A program made the translations under genes and the position numbers. Shown in pieces: positions 8,330-15,538 of a stretch of 64,000 bases of DNA. The stretch is from the NCBI GenBank assembly GCA_910574895.1, contig CAJTDQ010000006.1:14811-78810 (forward strand), read 5' to 3'. The notes below the pieces were generated by a model. That model had not been told where the DNA came from. It did no database searches and worked only from the letters and a program-made list of their open reading frames with translations. Each line of letters opens with the position of its first letter. The stretch's first letter is position 1. The DNA is from Eubacteriaceae bacterium (GTDB taxonomy: Bacteria > Bacillota > Clostridia > Lachnospirales > Lachnospiraceae).

Positions 8330-8375
8330 ACGCACTTGCACGGCGAAATTTGTCGCTATGCAGGTGCGTTTTTAT
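8330..8375 (+). terminator. Terminator-like hairpin upstream of the sigma-like gene
   Basis: ACGCACTTGCA pairs with TGCAGGTGCGT, an inner CG stem extends it, and five T residues follow. It lies 100 bases upstream of the sigma-like gene in the same direction, so it could act as an attenuator. Confidence 0.6.
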
Positions 8376-8428
8376 ATTTTGCGATATTTTGAGCTTTTAT
8401 AGCGTTGGTTGCCGTTCACCGCCTTTCG

Positions 8429-8460
8429 GTCTGAATTTTTACATTTTTGAAAATTCAGAC
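8429..8460 (+). promoter_or_regulatory. Stem adjacent to the sigma-like gene's ribosome site
   Basis: GTCTGAATTTT pairs with AAAATTCAGAC, ending directly before TGGAGGT and the ATG at 8475. It may influence translation start or stability. Confidence 0.4.
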
Positions 8461-8474
8461 TGGAGGTAAAGAAA

Positions 8475-9053
8475 ATGGCAAAAAGCCAATTAGATGTTCT
8501 GAAAGAAGAATTTCAGAACGAATGTAAGGTTATCAATTTGAAGTACGAGTATGAGGGATACATAGGCGTGGAGCAATGGGCGATCATTTCTGCGCTGACC
8601 GAAAAAGAGCTGTTTGAAAAATATCCTGAAATTGTCAAACAATATATGCCTTTCGTGCTGCTGTCTAATGAGCAGGGACAGGCTATATATGAGTTCAGAA
8701 GAAATGAAAGCAAGTTTTATAAGCGCAGCTTAAACAACGAGGACGCATTTGGATATGACGATGAGCTTATAGGCATATTCCATTCTGAGGTCGTTGTTCC
8801 CAGCTTTGTTGAGCAGAAGATAACAGAGGAATACGAAGAAAATCGTTATCAGTTGAAGATGAAGCTGTTGGACAAGGCTCTTTCAAGCCTTACCGAGAAG
8901 CAATACAAATACCTCATAGCCCGCTATGTTGCAAATAAAAGCGCAAGGGAAATTGCTGGAGCGGAGGGGGTATCTCATCAGGCAATTGAAAAGCATTTGA
9001 ACGCAGCGGTCAAGAAAGTGAAAAAAATATTTAAGGGATTTTTCCGAAAATAG
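8475..9053 (+). CDS. Sigma-70-like factor, Tn916 orf7 position
   Basis: The 192-residue protein carries a C-terminal sigma region 4-type helix-turn-helix (LTEKQYKYLIARYVANKSAR, then EIAGAEGVSHQAIEKHLNAA). The N-terminal part is acidic and not recognised. Tn916 Orf7 is a sigma-like protein that promotes its own transcription and that of downstream xis and int, and the position here is the same. A strong TGGAGG site precedes the ATG. It could alternatively be a phage-type RNA polymerase accessory factor; the region 4 call is firm, the partner promoters are unknown. Confidence 0.75.
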   Translation: MAKSQLDVLKEEFQNECKVINLKYEYEGYIGVEQWAIISALTEKELFEKYPEIVKQYMPFVLLSNEQGQAIYEFRRNESKFYKRSLNNEDAFGYDDELIGIFHSEVVVPSFVEQKITEEYEENRYQLKMKLLDKALSSLTEKQYKYLIARYVANKSAREIAGAEGVSHQAIEKHLNAAVKKVKKIFKGFFRK

Positions 9054-9154
9054 GTTGTCATTTGGCTGACTGATTCCAAATTAGTGAAGGGGTTGTTTTG
9101 AATCCGGATAAAGATTTCCCCTTCACTTAATCTTGGAAATGCGAGGTCAATGCT

Positions 9155-9724
9155 ATGCAAACAGAGAATAAAGAAAAGGTGAAGCGTGGAGAAATTTATC
9201 TGCACGATTTTGGAAACAATGCAGGCTCAATTCAGAATGGGGTAAGACCTGTTCTTGTAGTTCAATGCGATGAAGGCAATCAGGCAAGCACGACAACGGT
9301 TGTTGCAGCTCTTACATCAGTTATAAAGAAGCGTTATTTGCCGTCCCATATTATCTTGGGCGATAAATTTGGACTCAAAGAGCCTTCAATGGTTATGCTG
9401 GAACAACTGAAAACAGTCAATCAGTCCGAACTTGTGGAATATATCGGATTTGTTGACAGCGAATATCTGCTCCGTAAGGTGAATCACGGCTTAAAGAAAG
9501 CGCTTGGTTTGTGGGTGGATAAGCCGCAAAAGCACAAGGGGGATATTCGCTGCCTTTGTCCCGCCTGCTTACAGGCGTATAAGAAAACACAGAATTATAT
9601 TGTCAGGCGGCTTGATCCGCTGGCTTCCAAAAGGGAGAAATGCGATAAGTGCGACAATATGGGTTGGGATTATATCATTTATGAAAGGCGTACTTCCTCA
9701 GAGGATAAGGGGGTACAGGAATGA
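9155..9724 (+). CDS. MazF/PemK-like protein with C-terminal zinc-ribbon-like extension
   Basis: Residues about 8-115 match the PemK/MazF fold: VKRGEIYLHDFG, GVRPVLVVQCD and TTVVAALTS. Members of this family are mRNA-cleaving toxins. Residues 125-180 add a second module with CLCPACL and CDKCDNMGWDY, two cysteine pairs that look like a zinc ribbon. No antitoxin-like gene is adjacent: the upstream gene is sigma-like and the downstream gene excisionase-like. Activity as a toxin is therefore open; the protein could instead regulate ICE transcripts. GAGGT lies seven bases before the ATG, and the stop overlaps the next start. Confidence 0.65.
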   Translation: MQTENKEKVKRGEIYLHDFGNNAGSIQNGVRPVLVVQCDEGNQASTTTVVAALTSVIKKRYLPSHIILGDKFGLKEPSMVMLEQLKTVNQSELVEYIGFVDSEYLLRKVNHGLKKALGLWVDKPQKHKGDIRCLCPACLQAYKKTQNYIVRRLDPLASKREKCDKCDNMGWDYIIYERRTSSEDKGVQE

Positions 9725-9948
9725 TGAGTGATGATAAGAAGGTAAAGCAGCCTAAATATGAAGTCCCATTGTGGCATAAAACAAATCTTTCTATTGATGA
9801 AGCGGTCGCTTATACCGGGATTGGCAGAGCAAAATTATATGAGATGACAAATAGAGAAGATTGCCCATTTGTATTATGGATTGGAAATCGGAGGGTAATA
9901 AAGCGGCAGGTTTTTGATGAGTACATTGCAAATATGTATTCGATATAA
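9721..9948 (+). CDS. Excisionase-family small DNA-binding protein, copy 1
   Basis: The 75-residue protein is a MerR/HTH_17-type winged helix (NLSIDEAVAYTGIGRAKLYE, then CPFVLWIGNRRVIKR), the fold of Tn916 Xis. It overlaps the MazF-like stop (ATGATGA), so it may be coupled to it. It is nearly the same as copy 2 and more distant from copy 3. Such proteins bend DNA at att sites or serve as regulators; which copy is the true excisionase is not known. Confidence 0.7.
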   Translation: MMSDDKKVKQPKYEVPLWHKTNLSIDEAVAYTGIGRAKLYEMTNREDCPFVLWIGNRRVIKRQVFDEYIANMYSI

Positions 9949-9964
9949 CAGAGTTGTCAAGTCT

Positions 9965-10004
9965 GCGATAAGCCAGTTCGCATAATTGGCTTATCGCTTC
10001 TTTT
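9965..10004 (+). terminator. Terminator between excisionase-type copies 1 and 2
   Basis: A perfect 11-bp stem (GCGATAAGCCA with TGGCTTATCGC) is followed by TTCTTTT. It splits the small-gene cluster into two transcription segments. Confidence 0.75.
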
Positions 10005-10044
10005 CTACTATGATGTACTCACCAAAGGCGAGGAGGTACAGCAA

Positions 10045-10287
10045 ATGGAAAGAAAACGAAATCAGGCGGAAAAAATCCAAGTTCCTGTATGGTATAAAAC
10101 AAATTTATCAATCGAAGAAGCAGCAGCTTATTCAGGGATAAGTCGGGATAAGCTCTACGAGATGACAAACAAAGAGGATTGCCCATTTGTATTGTGGATT
10201 GGAAACCGCAGGCTGATAAAAAGAGAAGTTTTTGATGAGTACATAAAAAAAGGCATATTCGATTTAAGGAGGAACTACTATGGATGA
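10045..10287 (+). CDS. Excisionase-family small DNA-binding protein, copy 2
   Basis: The 80-residue protein carries the same winged-helix core as copy 1 (NLSIEEAAAYSGISRDKLYE and CPFVLWIGNRRLIKRE) with a different C-terminal tail. GAGGAGG precedes the ATG. It lies after a terminator, and its last codons overlap the start of copy 3. The close similarity to copy 1 indicates a recent duplication. Confidence 0.7.
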   Translation: MERKRNQAEKIQVPVWYKTNLSIEEAAAYSGISRDKLYEMTNKEDCPFVLWIGNRRLIKREVFDEYIKKGIFDLRRNYYG

Positions 10288-10519
10288 TGAAGTTATGACT
10301 TATAAGGCAAAGCTTGAAGCAAGGAATGCTGACAAGCCAATATGGGAGAAAAAATGTCTTTCTATTGAAGAAGCGGCGGCATATTCCGGTATCGGGATAA
10401 CGAAGCTCAGACAATTATCACGGCAAAAGAAATGCCCGTTTGTAGTGCCGCTTGGGAATCAGGTTTTTATTGTCCGGGAGAAATTAGATACCTATATCAA
10501 GGGTAAAAAGCATATTTAG
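10280..10519 (+). CDS. xis: Probable excisionase Xis, copy 3
   Basis: This 79-residue protein directly precedes the integrase gene (12 bases apart), the position of xis in Tn916. It opens its domain with KPIWEKKCLSIEEAAAYSGI, resembling Tn916 Xis (IPIWERYTLTIEEA), and continues KLRQLSRQKKCPFVVPLGNQ. Xis bends the element ends and drives Int toward excision. It overlaps copy 2 by eight bases. The position and the IPIWE-like start make it the best candidate for the real excisionase among the three. Confidence 0.75.
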   Translation: MDDEVMTYKAKLEARNADKPIWEKKCLSIEEAAAYSGIGITKLRQLSRQKKCPFVVPLGNQVFIVREKLDTYIKGKKHI

Positions 10520-10531
10520 GAGGGGTGACTT

Positions 10532-11767
10532 ATGGCTAAGGAAAAGAGAAAGGATAAATCAAGAGTAGTTCTTCGTACCGGGGAATTACAAAGAAGCAAC
10601 GGTACTTACCAATACTCGTGGATGGACGCAAACAAAAAGAGGCGTTATGTCTATGCGAGGAACTTAGATGATCTTCGTGCAAAGGAAGAACAGATTGCAA
10701 AAGATAAAAGCGATGGCATTAAGACCGAAGCCCGCTATACGACAGTAAATGAACTTTTTGATTTATGGAAAGTTCTGAAACGGGGATTGAAAAACAACAC
10801 CTTTGAAAATTATAAATATATGTATGAGACTTTCGTCCGTCCAAATATCGGAAAACAGCGTATTTCAACTCTGAAAAAATCTGATGTTAAGCGGTACTAT
10901 AATTATCTTGTCGACGAAAGAGGATTAAAGGCTTCTACGATTGACAGTATCCATACCGTGCTTCATCAGATTTTGGATATGGCGGTTGATGATGATTACA
11001 TTCGTAACAATCCGTCTGACAATGTGTTGAGAGAGCTGAAAAAATCCCATGTTTTTAAGACGGAAAAACGCAGGGCATTAACACGACCTGAGCAGGATTT
11101 GTTTCTTGACTATCTGAAGAACACGCCGAAAGCACAAAACTGGTATCCGATATTTGCGGTAATGGTCGGTACGGGATTACGAGTTGGTGAAGTGACCGGG
11201 CTGAGATGGTGCGATATTGATATGGAAGAAGGCATTATTGATGTTAATCACACTTTGGTTTACTACGATCACCGAACCGATGACAGCAAGAAAGGCTGCT
11301 ACTTCAATGTGAATACAACAAAAACCCCAGCGGGCAACAGACAAGTACCAATGCTTGATTTTGTAAAAGAAGCCTTCCTTATGGAAAAGGAAAGGCAGGA
11401 AATGTTTGATTTACATTGCGAGGTTATCATTGACGGGTACAGCGATTTCATATTTATTAACCGCTTCGGGCAGGCTCAACATCAATCAACGCTGAACAAG
11501 GCAATCCGCCGGATTATCCGGGACTGTAATGATGAGCAGTTATTGAAAGATGAAAATGCGGAGGTATTGCTGCCACACTTTAGCTGTCACTCTCTCAGAC
11601 ATACATTCACGACAAGAATGTGTGAAGCAGGAGTAAATGTGAAGGTAATTCAGGACGCGCTCGGTCACAAGGATATTTCCACCACGCTTAATATCTACAC
11701 CGATGTGACAAAGGAACTCAAGCGCTCCGAATTTGAGGGACTTGACTTATACTTCAAAAATGAGTAA
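10532..11767 (+). CDS. int: Tn916-family tyrosine integrase
   Basis: The integrase cuts and rejoins the ICE ends and target DNA. It has an N-terminal AP2-like arm-binding domain (GTYQYSWMDANKKRRYVYARNL region), a SAM-like core-binding domain (about 70-165), and a catalytic domain. The catalytic residues are visible: Arg in GTGLRVGEVTGLRW (about 216), His and Arg in HSLRHTFTTRM, His in LGHKDISTTLNIY and the nucleophilic Tyr in NIYTDV (about 388). Length of 411 aa is close to Tn916 Int (405). AGGAGGG precedes the ATG. It is intact, so mobility remains possible. Confidence 0.92.
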   Translation: MAKEKRKDKSRVVLRTGELQRSNGTYQYSWMDANKKRRYVYARNLDDLRAKEEQIAKDKSDGIKTEARYTTVNELFDLWKVLKRGLKNNTFENYKYMYETFVRPNIGKQRISTLKKSDVKRYYNYLVDERGLKASTIDSIHTVLHQILDMAVDDDYIRNNPSDNVLRELKKSHVFKTEKRRALTRPEQDLFLDYLKNTPKAQNWYPIFAVMVGTGLRVGEVTGLRWCDIDMEEGIIDVNHTLVYYDHRTDDSKKGCYFNVNTTKTPAGNRQVPMLDFVKEAFLMEKERQEMFDLHCEVIIDGYSDFIFINRFGQAQHQSTLNKAIRRIIRDCNDEQLLKDENAEVLLPHFSCHSLRHTFTTRMCEAGVNVKVIQDALGHKDISTTLNIYTDVTKELKRSEFEGLDLYFKNE

Positions 11768-11775
11768 AATAATAT

Positions 11776-11816
11776 AGTCCTGATGTTCCCGTATCGGGAA
11801 TGTCAGGACTTCTCTT
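11776..11816 (+). terminator. Terminator after int
   Basis: AGTCCTGA and TCAGGACT with an inner GTTCCCG/CGGGAAT stem form a long hairpin nine bases after the int stop, followed by TTCTCTT. It insulates the chromosome from ICE transcription. Confidence 0.7.
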
Positions 11817-11851
11817 ATAAAATCAGAAGTTAGTCATAAGAGCATACATCA

Positions 11852-11884
11852 TTTACATCAAATCGTACACATACACGATGTAAA
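11852..11884. repeat. Inverted repeat at the putative right end of the ICE
   Basis: TTTACATC (11852-11859) is repeated inverted as GATGTAAA (11877-11884). It lies about 85 bases after int, close to the place where Tn916-type ends carry integrase binding sites. The true attR core cannot be fixed without the left end. Confidence 0.35.
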
Positions 11885-11906
11885 AGTGATTCATAGTATG
11901 ACCTGA

Positions 11907-12017
11907 TTACAGATTGACAATCTGGAGAATCGAGAAAATAGGACAGTAAAACAGATTATGGAGGAACTTATCAATATGACCGATTTCGTCCCGACAATGA
12001 AACAGTTAGATAAATAA
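11907..12017 (+). pseudogene. Possible remnant of a chromosomal gene at the insertion site
   Basis: An open stretch of 36 codons without a start (LQIDNLENRENRTVKQIMEE, ending FVPTMKQLDK) runs from an in-frame TGA to a TAA and is followed by a good terminator at 12031. That pattern suggests the 3' end of a gene cut by the ICE. The family was not recognised. It could also be chance. Confidence 0.35.
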
Positions 12018-12030
12018 AAATGTATATATA

Positions 12031-12066
12031 AAGGCATTTCCAAGAGTTTTGGAAGTGTCTTTTTGT
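12031..12066 (+). terminator. Terminator after the gene remnant
   Basis: GGCATTTCCAA pairs with TTGGAAGTGTC (G-T pair included), followed by TTTTTG. The rest of the gap to 12204 is AT-rich with TATAAT-like boxes and no gene. Confidence 0.75.
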
Positions 12067-12204
12067 TTGAAAGTTTTATATTGTCGCAAATCAAAAAAGA
12101 ATACTTAATATTGCGCATAACTAAAAAGGAGATTACAATATATGTATAATTATAAACTTAAATGTTCGTATAATCGTGTATAAATGAAAAAGGGGCGAGA
12201 TATT

Positions 12205-13314
12205 ATGGCAAAAAGCAAACGAGGGATAAAGATGTTCTTCAAAATTCTAGGAATCCTACTTGCAGTACTATTAACTATTGTTATAATCTATGTAGCATAT
12301 GTATTTATGTCATACAGCAGAATAGATGATAATCAAAAGTTAACAGTCAATTCACCAAAGAAGCAATCAGCAGACTTTGATTACAGTCAAGTGACTACAG
12401 ATAAAACTTATACGATAGGAACTTATAATGTAGGATTTGGAGCATATTTACCTGATTATAGTTTTTTTATGGACGGAGGGAAGTACTCCAGATGTTATAG
12501 TGGCGAGAGTGGAGCGAATGCAATCAAAGGTGCAGCAGGATTATCATTAAAATATGAACCTGATTTTATGATGTTTCAGGAGGTGGATAGAGATGCCACA
12601 AGGAGTTATCATGTGAATCAGGAAAATCTGATAACCGATATTTTTAAAAATTATTATAAAACATTTGCAGTAAATTATGATTCGGCATATTTATTTTATC
12701 CTTTTAGTGAACCAATAGGTGCATCTTATTCAGGAATCGTATCCTACTCAAAATACGAAATAACAGATTCTCTACGAAGAAGTCTTCCTATATCCACAGG
12801 ATTTTCAAAATTTCTCGATTTGGACAGATGTTATTCTATTAATCATATAAAGGTGGAAAATGGAAAAGAATTGGTTTTGATAAATGTTCACTTATCTGCT
12901 TATGGAAATAGCGATGAAATTCGTGAGGGACAACTGAATATGCTGTTTGGAGATATGAAAAAGGAAATGAAAAAGGGAAACTACATTATCTGTGGTGGAG
13001 ACTTTAATCATGATTTAAAGGCAGATGAAAAAGATAGTGATAATTGTGAGAGTTGGGCATATCCGTTTCCTAGAAGTAAAATGCCAGAGGGTGTTAGATT
13101 TGCCATGGATGAGTTGGATGAAGAGACAATTAAAAAAATGCCAGAGTCCAATAGAAATAATGATACAGAATACATTCCAGGGAAAACTTATGTATGCACA
13201 TTGGATGGATTTATCGTTTCTGATAATGTGGAGTTGAAAGGTTACCAAATAGTAGATACAGGTTATGCTTATTCGGATCACCAGCCGGTGTTTATGAATT
13301 TTATATTAAAATAA
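12205..13314 (+). CDS. Membrane-anchored endonuclease/exonuclease/phosphatase (EEP) family protein
   Basis: The N-terminus has one membrane segment (about residues 10-35), after which the catalytic domain probably lies outside the cell. EEP motifs are TYNVGFGAY, MFQEVDRDATR, INVHLSAYG, CGGDFNHD and YSDHQPVF, giving the metal-binding Glu, Asp, Asn and His residues. EEP enzymes hydrolyse phosphodiesters in nucleic acids, lipids or phosphoinositides; the substrate is not evident. ATG 12205 is chosen because GGGGCGAG lies upstream, whereas ATG 12184 has no ribosome site. It precedes a two-component system without a visible terminator. Confidence 0.75.
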   Translation: MAKSKRGIKMFFKILGILLAVLLTIVIIYVAYVFMSYSRIDDNQKLTVNSPKKQSADFDYSQVTTDKTYTIGTYNVGFGAYLPDYSFFMDGGKYSRCYSGESGANAIKGAAGLSLKYEPDFMMFQEVDRDATRSYHVNQENLITDIFKNYYKTFAVNYDSAYLFYPFSEPIGASYSGIVSYSKYEITDSLRRSLPISTGFSKFLDLDRCYSINHIKVENGKELVLINVHLSAYGNSDEIREGQLNMLFGDMKKEMKKGNYIICGGDFNHDLKADEKDSDNCESWAYPFPRSKMPEGVRFAMDELDEETIKKMPESNRNNDTEYIPGKTYVCTLDGFIVSDNVELKGYQIVDTGYAYSDHQPVFMNFILK

Positions 13315-13379
13315 TTAAAACTAGTATTTTCCACAATGAAAGCAAAGTGAAACTATTATTTGCGGAAAAGGAGACTCAT

Positions 13380-14054
13380 ATGCGTATTTTAGTTGCTGAA
13401 GATGAAAAGGATTTAAATCGAATTTTATCGGAAAGATTGAAGGAAAAACATTATAGTGTTGATTCTTGTTTTGATGGTCAGGAAGCGTTGGAGTATATAA
13501 GTGTCGTAGAATACGATGCGATTATACTGGACATTATGATGCCGAAAGTAGATGGTATGACAGTATTAAGAACGATACGAAATCGAAGGAAAAGCGTTCC
13601 AGTACTTTTGCTTACAGCAAAGGACAGTATCAGTGACAGAGTAGAGGGACTGGATGCAGGAGCAAATGATTATCTGGTAAAACCTTTTGCATTTGAGGAA
13701 TTATTAGCCAGAATACGAGTGCTTTTAAGAAAACCCACAGAGGTACCTAAAAGTTGCTATACAATTGGAGATTTAGAAGTTCATCTGGATACACAACAGG
13801 TACTACGCGCAGGAAAAGAAATCCAGTTGTCAGGAAAAGAATTTTCCCTGCTAAGGTATATGGTGCAAAATGAAGGGATTGTGTTATCTAGAGAACGATT
13901 AGAAGAGCACTTGTGGAATTACGATTATTTAGGAGGCTCAAATGTTATTGATGTATACATTCGCTATTTGCGAAAGAAAATTGATGATGGATTTGAACAG
14001 AAATTAATTCATACGGTGCGAGGCACAGGATATGTGATGAAGGTGAGAAAATGA
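13380..14054 (+). CDS. OmpR-family response regulator
   Basis: The receiver domain has VAEDEKD, phospho-acceptor Asp in AIILDIMMPKVDG (about 51) and VKPFAFEE. The winged helix ends in HTVRGTGYVMKV. ATG 13380 follows AAAAGGAG. The stop overlaps the kinase start (ATGA). The downstream PepSY lipoprotein has a TTTAAT-N5-TTTAAT direct repeat, a typical binding pattern for this class (similar to CiaR's TTTAAG-N5-TTTAAG), so that gene is the likely target. The signal is not known. Confidence 0.88.
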   Translation: MRILVAEDEKDLNRILSERLKEKHYSVDSCFDGQEALEYISVVEYDAIILDIMMPKVDGMTVLRTIRNRRKSVPVLLLTAKDSISDRVEGLDAGANDYLVKPFAFEELLARIRVLLRKPTEVPKSCYTIGDLEVHLDTQQVLRAGKEIQLSGKEFSLLRYMVQNEGIVLSRERLEEHLWNYDYLGGSNVIDVYIRYLRKKIDDGFEQKLIHTVRGTGYVMKVRK

Positions 14055-15457
14055 GACGGCTAACGTTAAAATTTAAATTAACCATAGTATATACTTTTTT
14101 TATGGTTCTTGTGACCTGTACAGCATTACTTCTTCTATTTTCTTTAAGTAATAGAGAGATACTTAGTTCTACGAAAGATACATTAAGAGATCATGTTGAA
14201 AATGGATTGGATGATGTAGAACTAGAGGGGGAAGAGTTAGAGATTGACTCTGATTTTTATTCTGTGGAGGATAATGTGTATCTTTCTGTTTATGATGAAA
14301 ACAATTATTTTTTGTATGGAAAAGTTCCATATGGTTTTGATGAACAGCCGGAATTTTCAGATGGAGAATTAAGAAAAATTCGGGAACAATATACAGACTG
14401 GTATGTATTTGATTTATCAGTTCCACAAGAAGAACTCTATATAAGGGGCATAACATCAATAACAGATGCTGAAAAAAGTTTTCGAATTACATTACGTTTT
14501 GCAGGAATTATTCTTCCTTTATTAGTTGTATTGATGGCGGTTCTTGGATATTGTTTTACAAGAAGGACACTGCAGCCTGTTCGACAGATTACGGATACTG
14601 TAAGAAGAATACAGGAAGATACAGATATGTCCCGCCGTATTGGATTACAAGGGGATGCAGTAGGAAATCATAAAAAAAAGAAAACGAGTAGGGATGAGAT
14701 ATATGATTTAGCAGAAACTTTTGATGAAATGCTTGAAAAGCTGGAGACTGCTTTTCAGAGAGAAAAGCAATTTACATCTGATGTTTCCCATGAATTGAGA
14801 ACACCCATTAGTGTGATTATGGCGCAGTGTGATGCCTGCCTTGCAGATGAAAGTCTGTCTGAAAAACAAAGAGAACAGATTTCACTCATTTATAAAAAAA
14901 CAAAAGGTATGTCAGAAATGATCTCGCAATTACTTTTGCTATCGCGGGCAGATCAAGGGCGGCAACCTTTAAATAGAGAACGTATCAATGTTAGCGAAAT
15001 AACGGAAATGATTATAGAAGACCAACAAATGTTGGTAACTTTATTGAAAAATAAAATACAAATTGTAGGAAATATTGAACCGGATATCTTTGCATGGGTC
15101 GATGAAACATTTTATATTCGTATGATAGTGAACCTTATTTCAAATGCTATCGCATATAGTAAAAGGAATGGAAAGGTAGAGGTTCATCTGTCAAAGACAG
15201 AACATGAGGTGGTAGGTTCAATTAGGGATAATGGAATTGGAATTTCAGAAGAAAAACTTTCACATATATGGGAACGATTCTATCAGGCGTCTCCATTTCG
15301 AAATGGCAATCATTCGGGCCTTGGTCTTTCCATGGTGCAATGGATTGTAAAAGCCCATGGTGGTTGGATAAAGGTAGAAAGTGTTCTGGGGGAAGGAAGC
15401 AATTTTACGTTCGGTCTTCCCTTAAAATATGAAAAAATAAAAAATAAAAAAATATAA
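14051..15457 (+). CDS. Sensor histidine kinase
   Basis: This is the partner of the preceding regulator. Two membrane segments (about residues 8-31 and 148-170) enclose an acidic extracytoplasmic domain rich in Asp/Glu. A HAMP domain follows, then HisKA with the His in VSHELRTPIS (about 248), and the ATPase domain with NLISNAIAYS, DNGIGIS and HSGLGLSMVQWI. The acidic sensor might bind cations or cationic peptides, but that is a guess from composition. Translation is coupled to the regulator gene. Confidence 0.88.
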   Translation: MRRLTLKFKLTIVYTFFMVLVTCTALLLLFSLSNREILSSTKDTLRDHVENGLDDVELEGEELEIDSDFYSVEDNVYLSVYDENNYFLYGKVPYGFDEQPEFSDGELRKIREQYTDWYVFDLSVPQEELYIRGITSITDAEKSFRITLRFAGIILPLLVVLMAVLGYCFTRRTLQPVRQITDTVRRIQEDTDMSRRIGLQGDAVGNHKKKKTSRDEIYDLAETFDEMLEKLETAFQREKQFTSDVSHELRTPISVIMAQCDACLADESLSEKQREQISLIYKKTKGMSEMISQLLLLSRADQGRQPLNRERINVSEITEMIIEDQQMLVTLLKNKIQIVGNIEPDIFAWVDETFYIRMIVNLISNAIAYSKRNGKVEVHLSKTEHEVVGSIRDNGIGISEEKLSHIWERFYQASPFRNGNHSGLGLSMVQWIVKAHGGWIKVESVLGEGSNFTFGLPLKYEKIKNKKI

Positions 15458-15460
15458 TCG

Positions 15461-15481
15461 TTTAATCTTTTTTTAATCTTT
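15461..15481 (+). promoter_or_regulatory. Direct repeat, likely response-regulator site
   Basis: TTTAATCTTT occurs at 15461 and again at 15472, an 11-bp period (TTTAAT-N5-TTTAAT). It lies between the kinase stop and the PepSY gene, just upstream of a -10-like TACTAT at 15490-15495. OmpR-family regulators bind such tandem half-sites. Confidence 0.5.
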
Positions 15482-15538
15482 GTGAGGCATACTATATACA
15501 ACAAAACAAAAAAGTGGAAAATGGAAGGAGAAAAGCTT

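Larger units (their letters stand above)
7957..8474. other. Divergent regulatory region between the repressor and sigma-like genes
   Basis: This 518-base stretch lacks a normal gene. It holds a long-range inverted repeat (7960-8036), a hairpin with an embedded ribosome site (8127-8163), a possible 17-residue leader ORF (8165-8218), a good terminator-like hairpin (8330-8375) and a stem next to the sigma gene's ribosome site (8429-8460). Several consecutive structures suggest attenuation control of the recombination genes. Confidence 0.6.
1..11884. mobile_element. Right-hand part of a Tn916-family ICE carrying a phosphate uptake operon
   Basis: From left to right the block has a CHAP lysin fragment, pstSCAB-phoU-phoPR, a reverse-strand XRE repressor, a sigma-like factor, a MazF-like protein, three excisionase-type genes and a Tn916-type integrase. 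Apart from the cargo and the extra small genes this is the order orf14, cargo, orf9, orf7, xis, int of Tn916. The block is visibly richer in G and C than the chromosome to its right. The right boundary is set tentatively at an inverted repeat ending at 11884. The conjugation genes would lie to the left of the window, and the IS is nested inside the ICE. Confidence 0.75.

Noticed and set aside
8146-8469. 107-codon frame in the divergent ICE region
   Set aside because: It runs through two strong hairpins, has no ribosome site and resembles no family. The short leader ORF in another frame fits the signals better.
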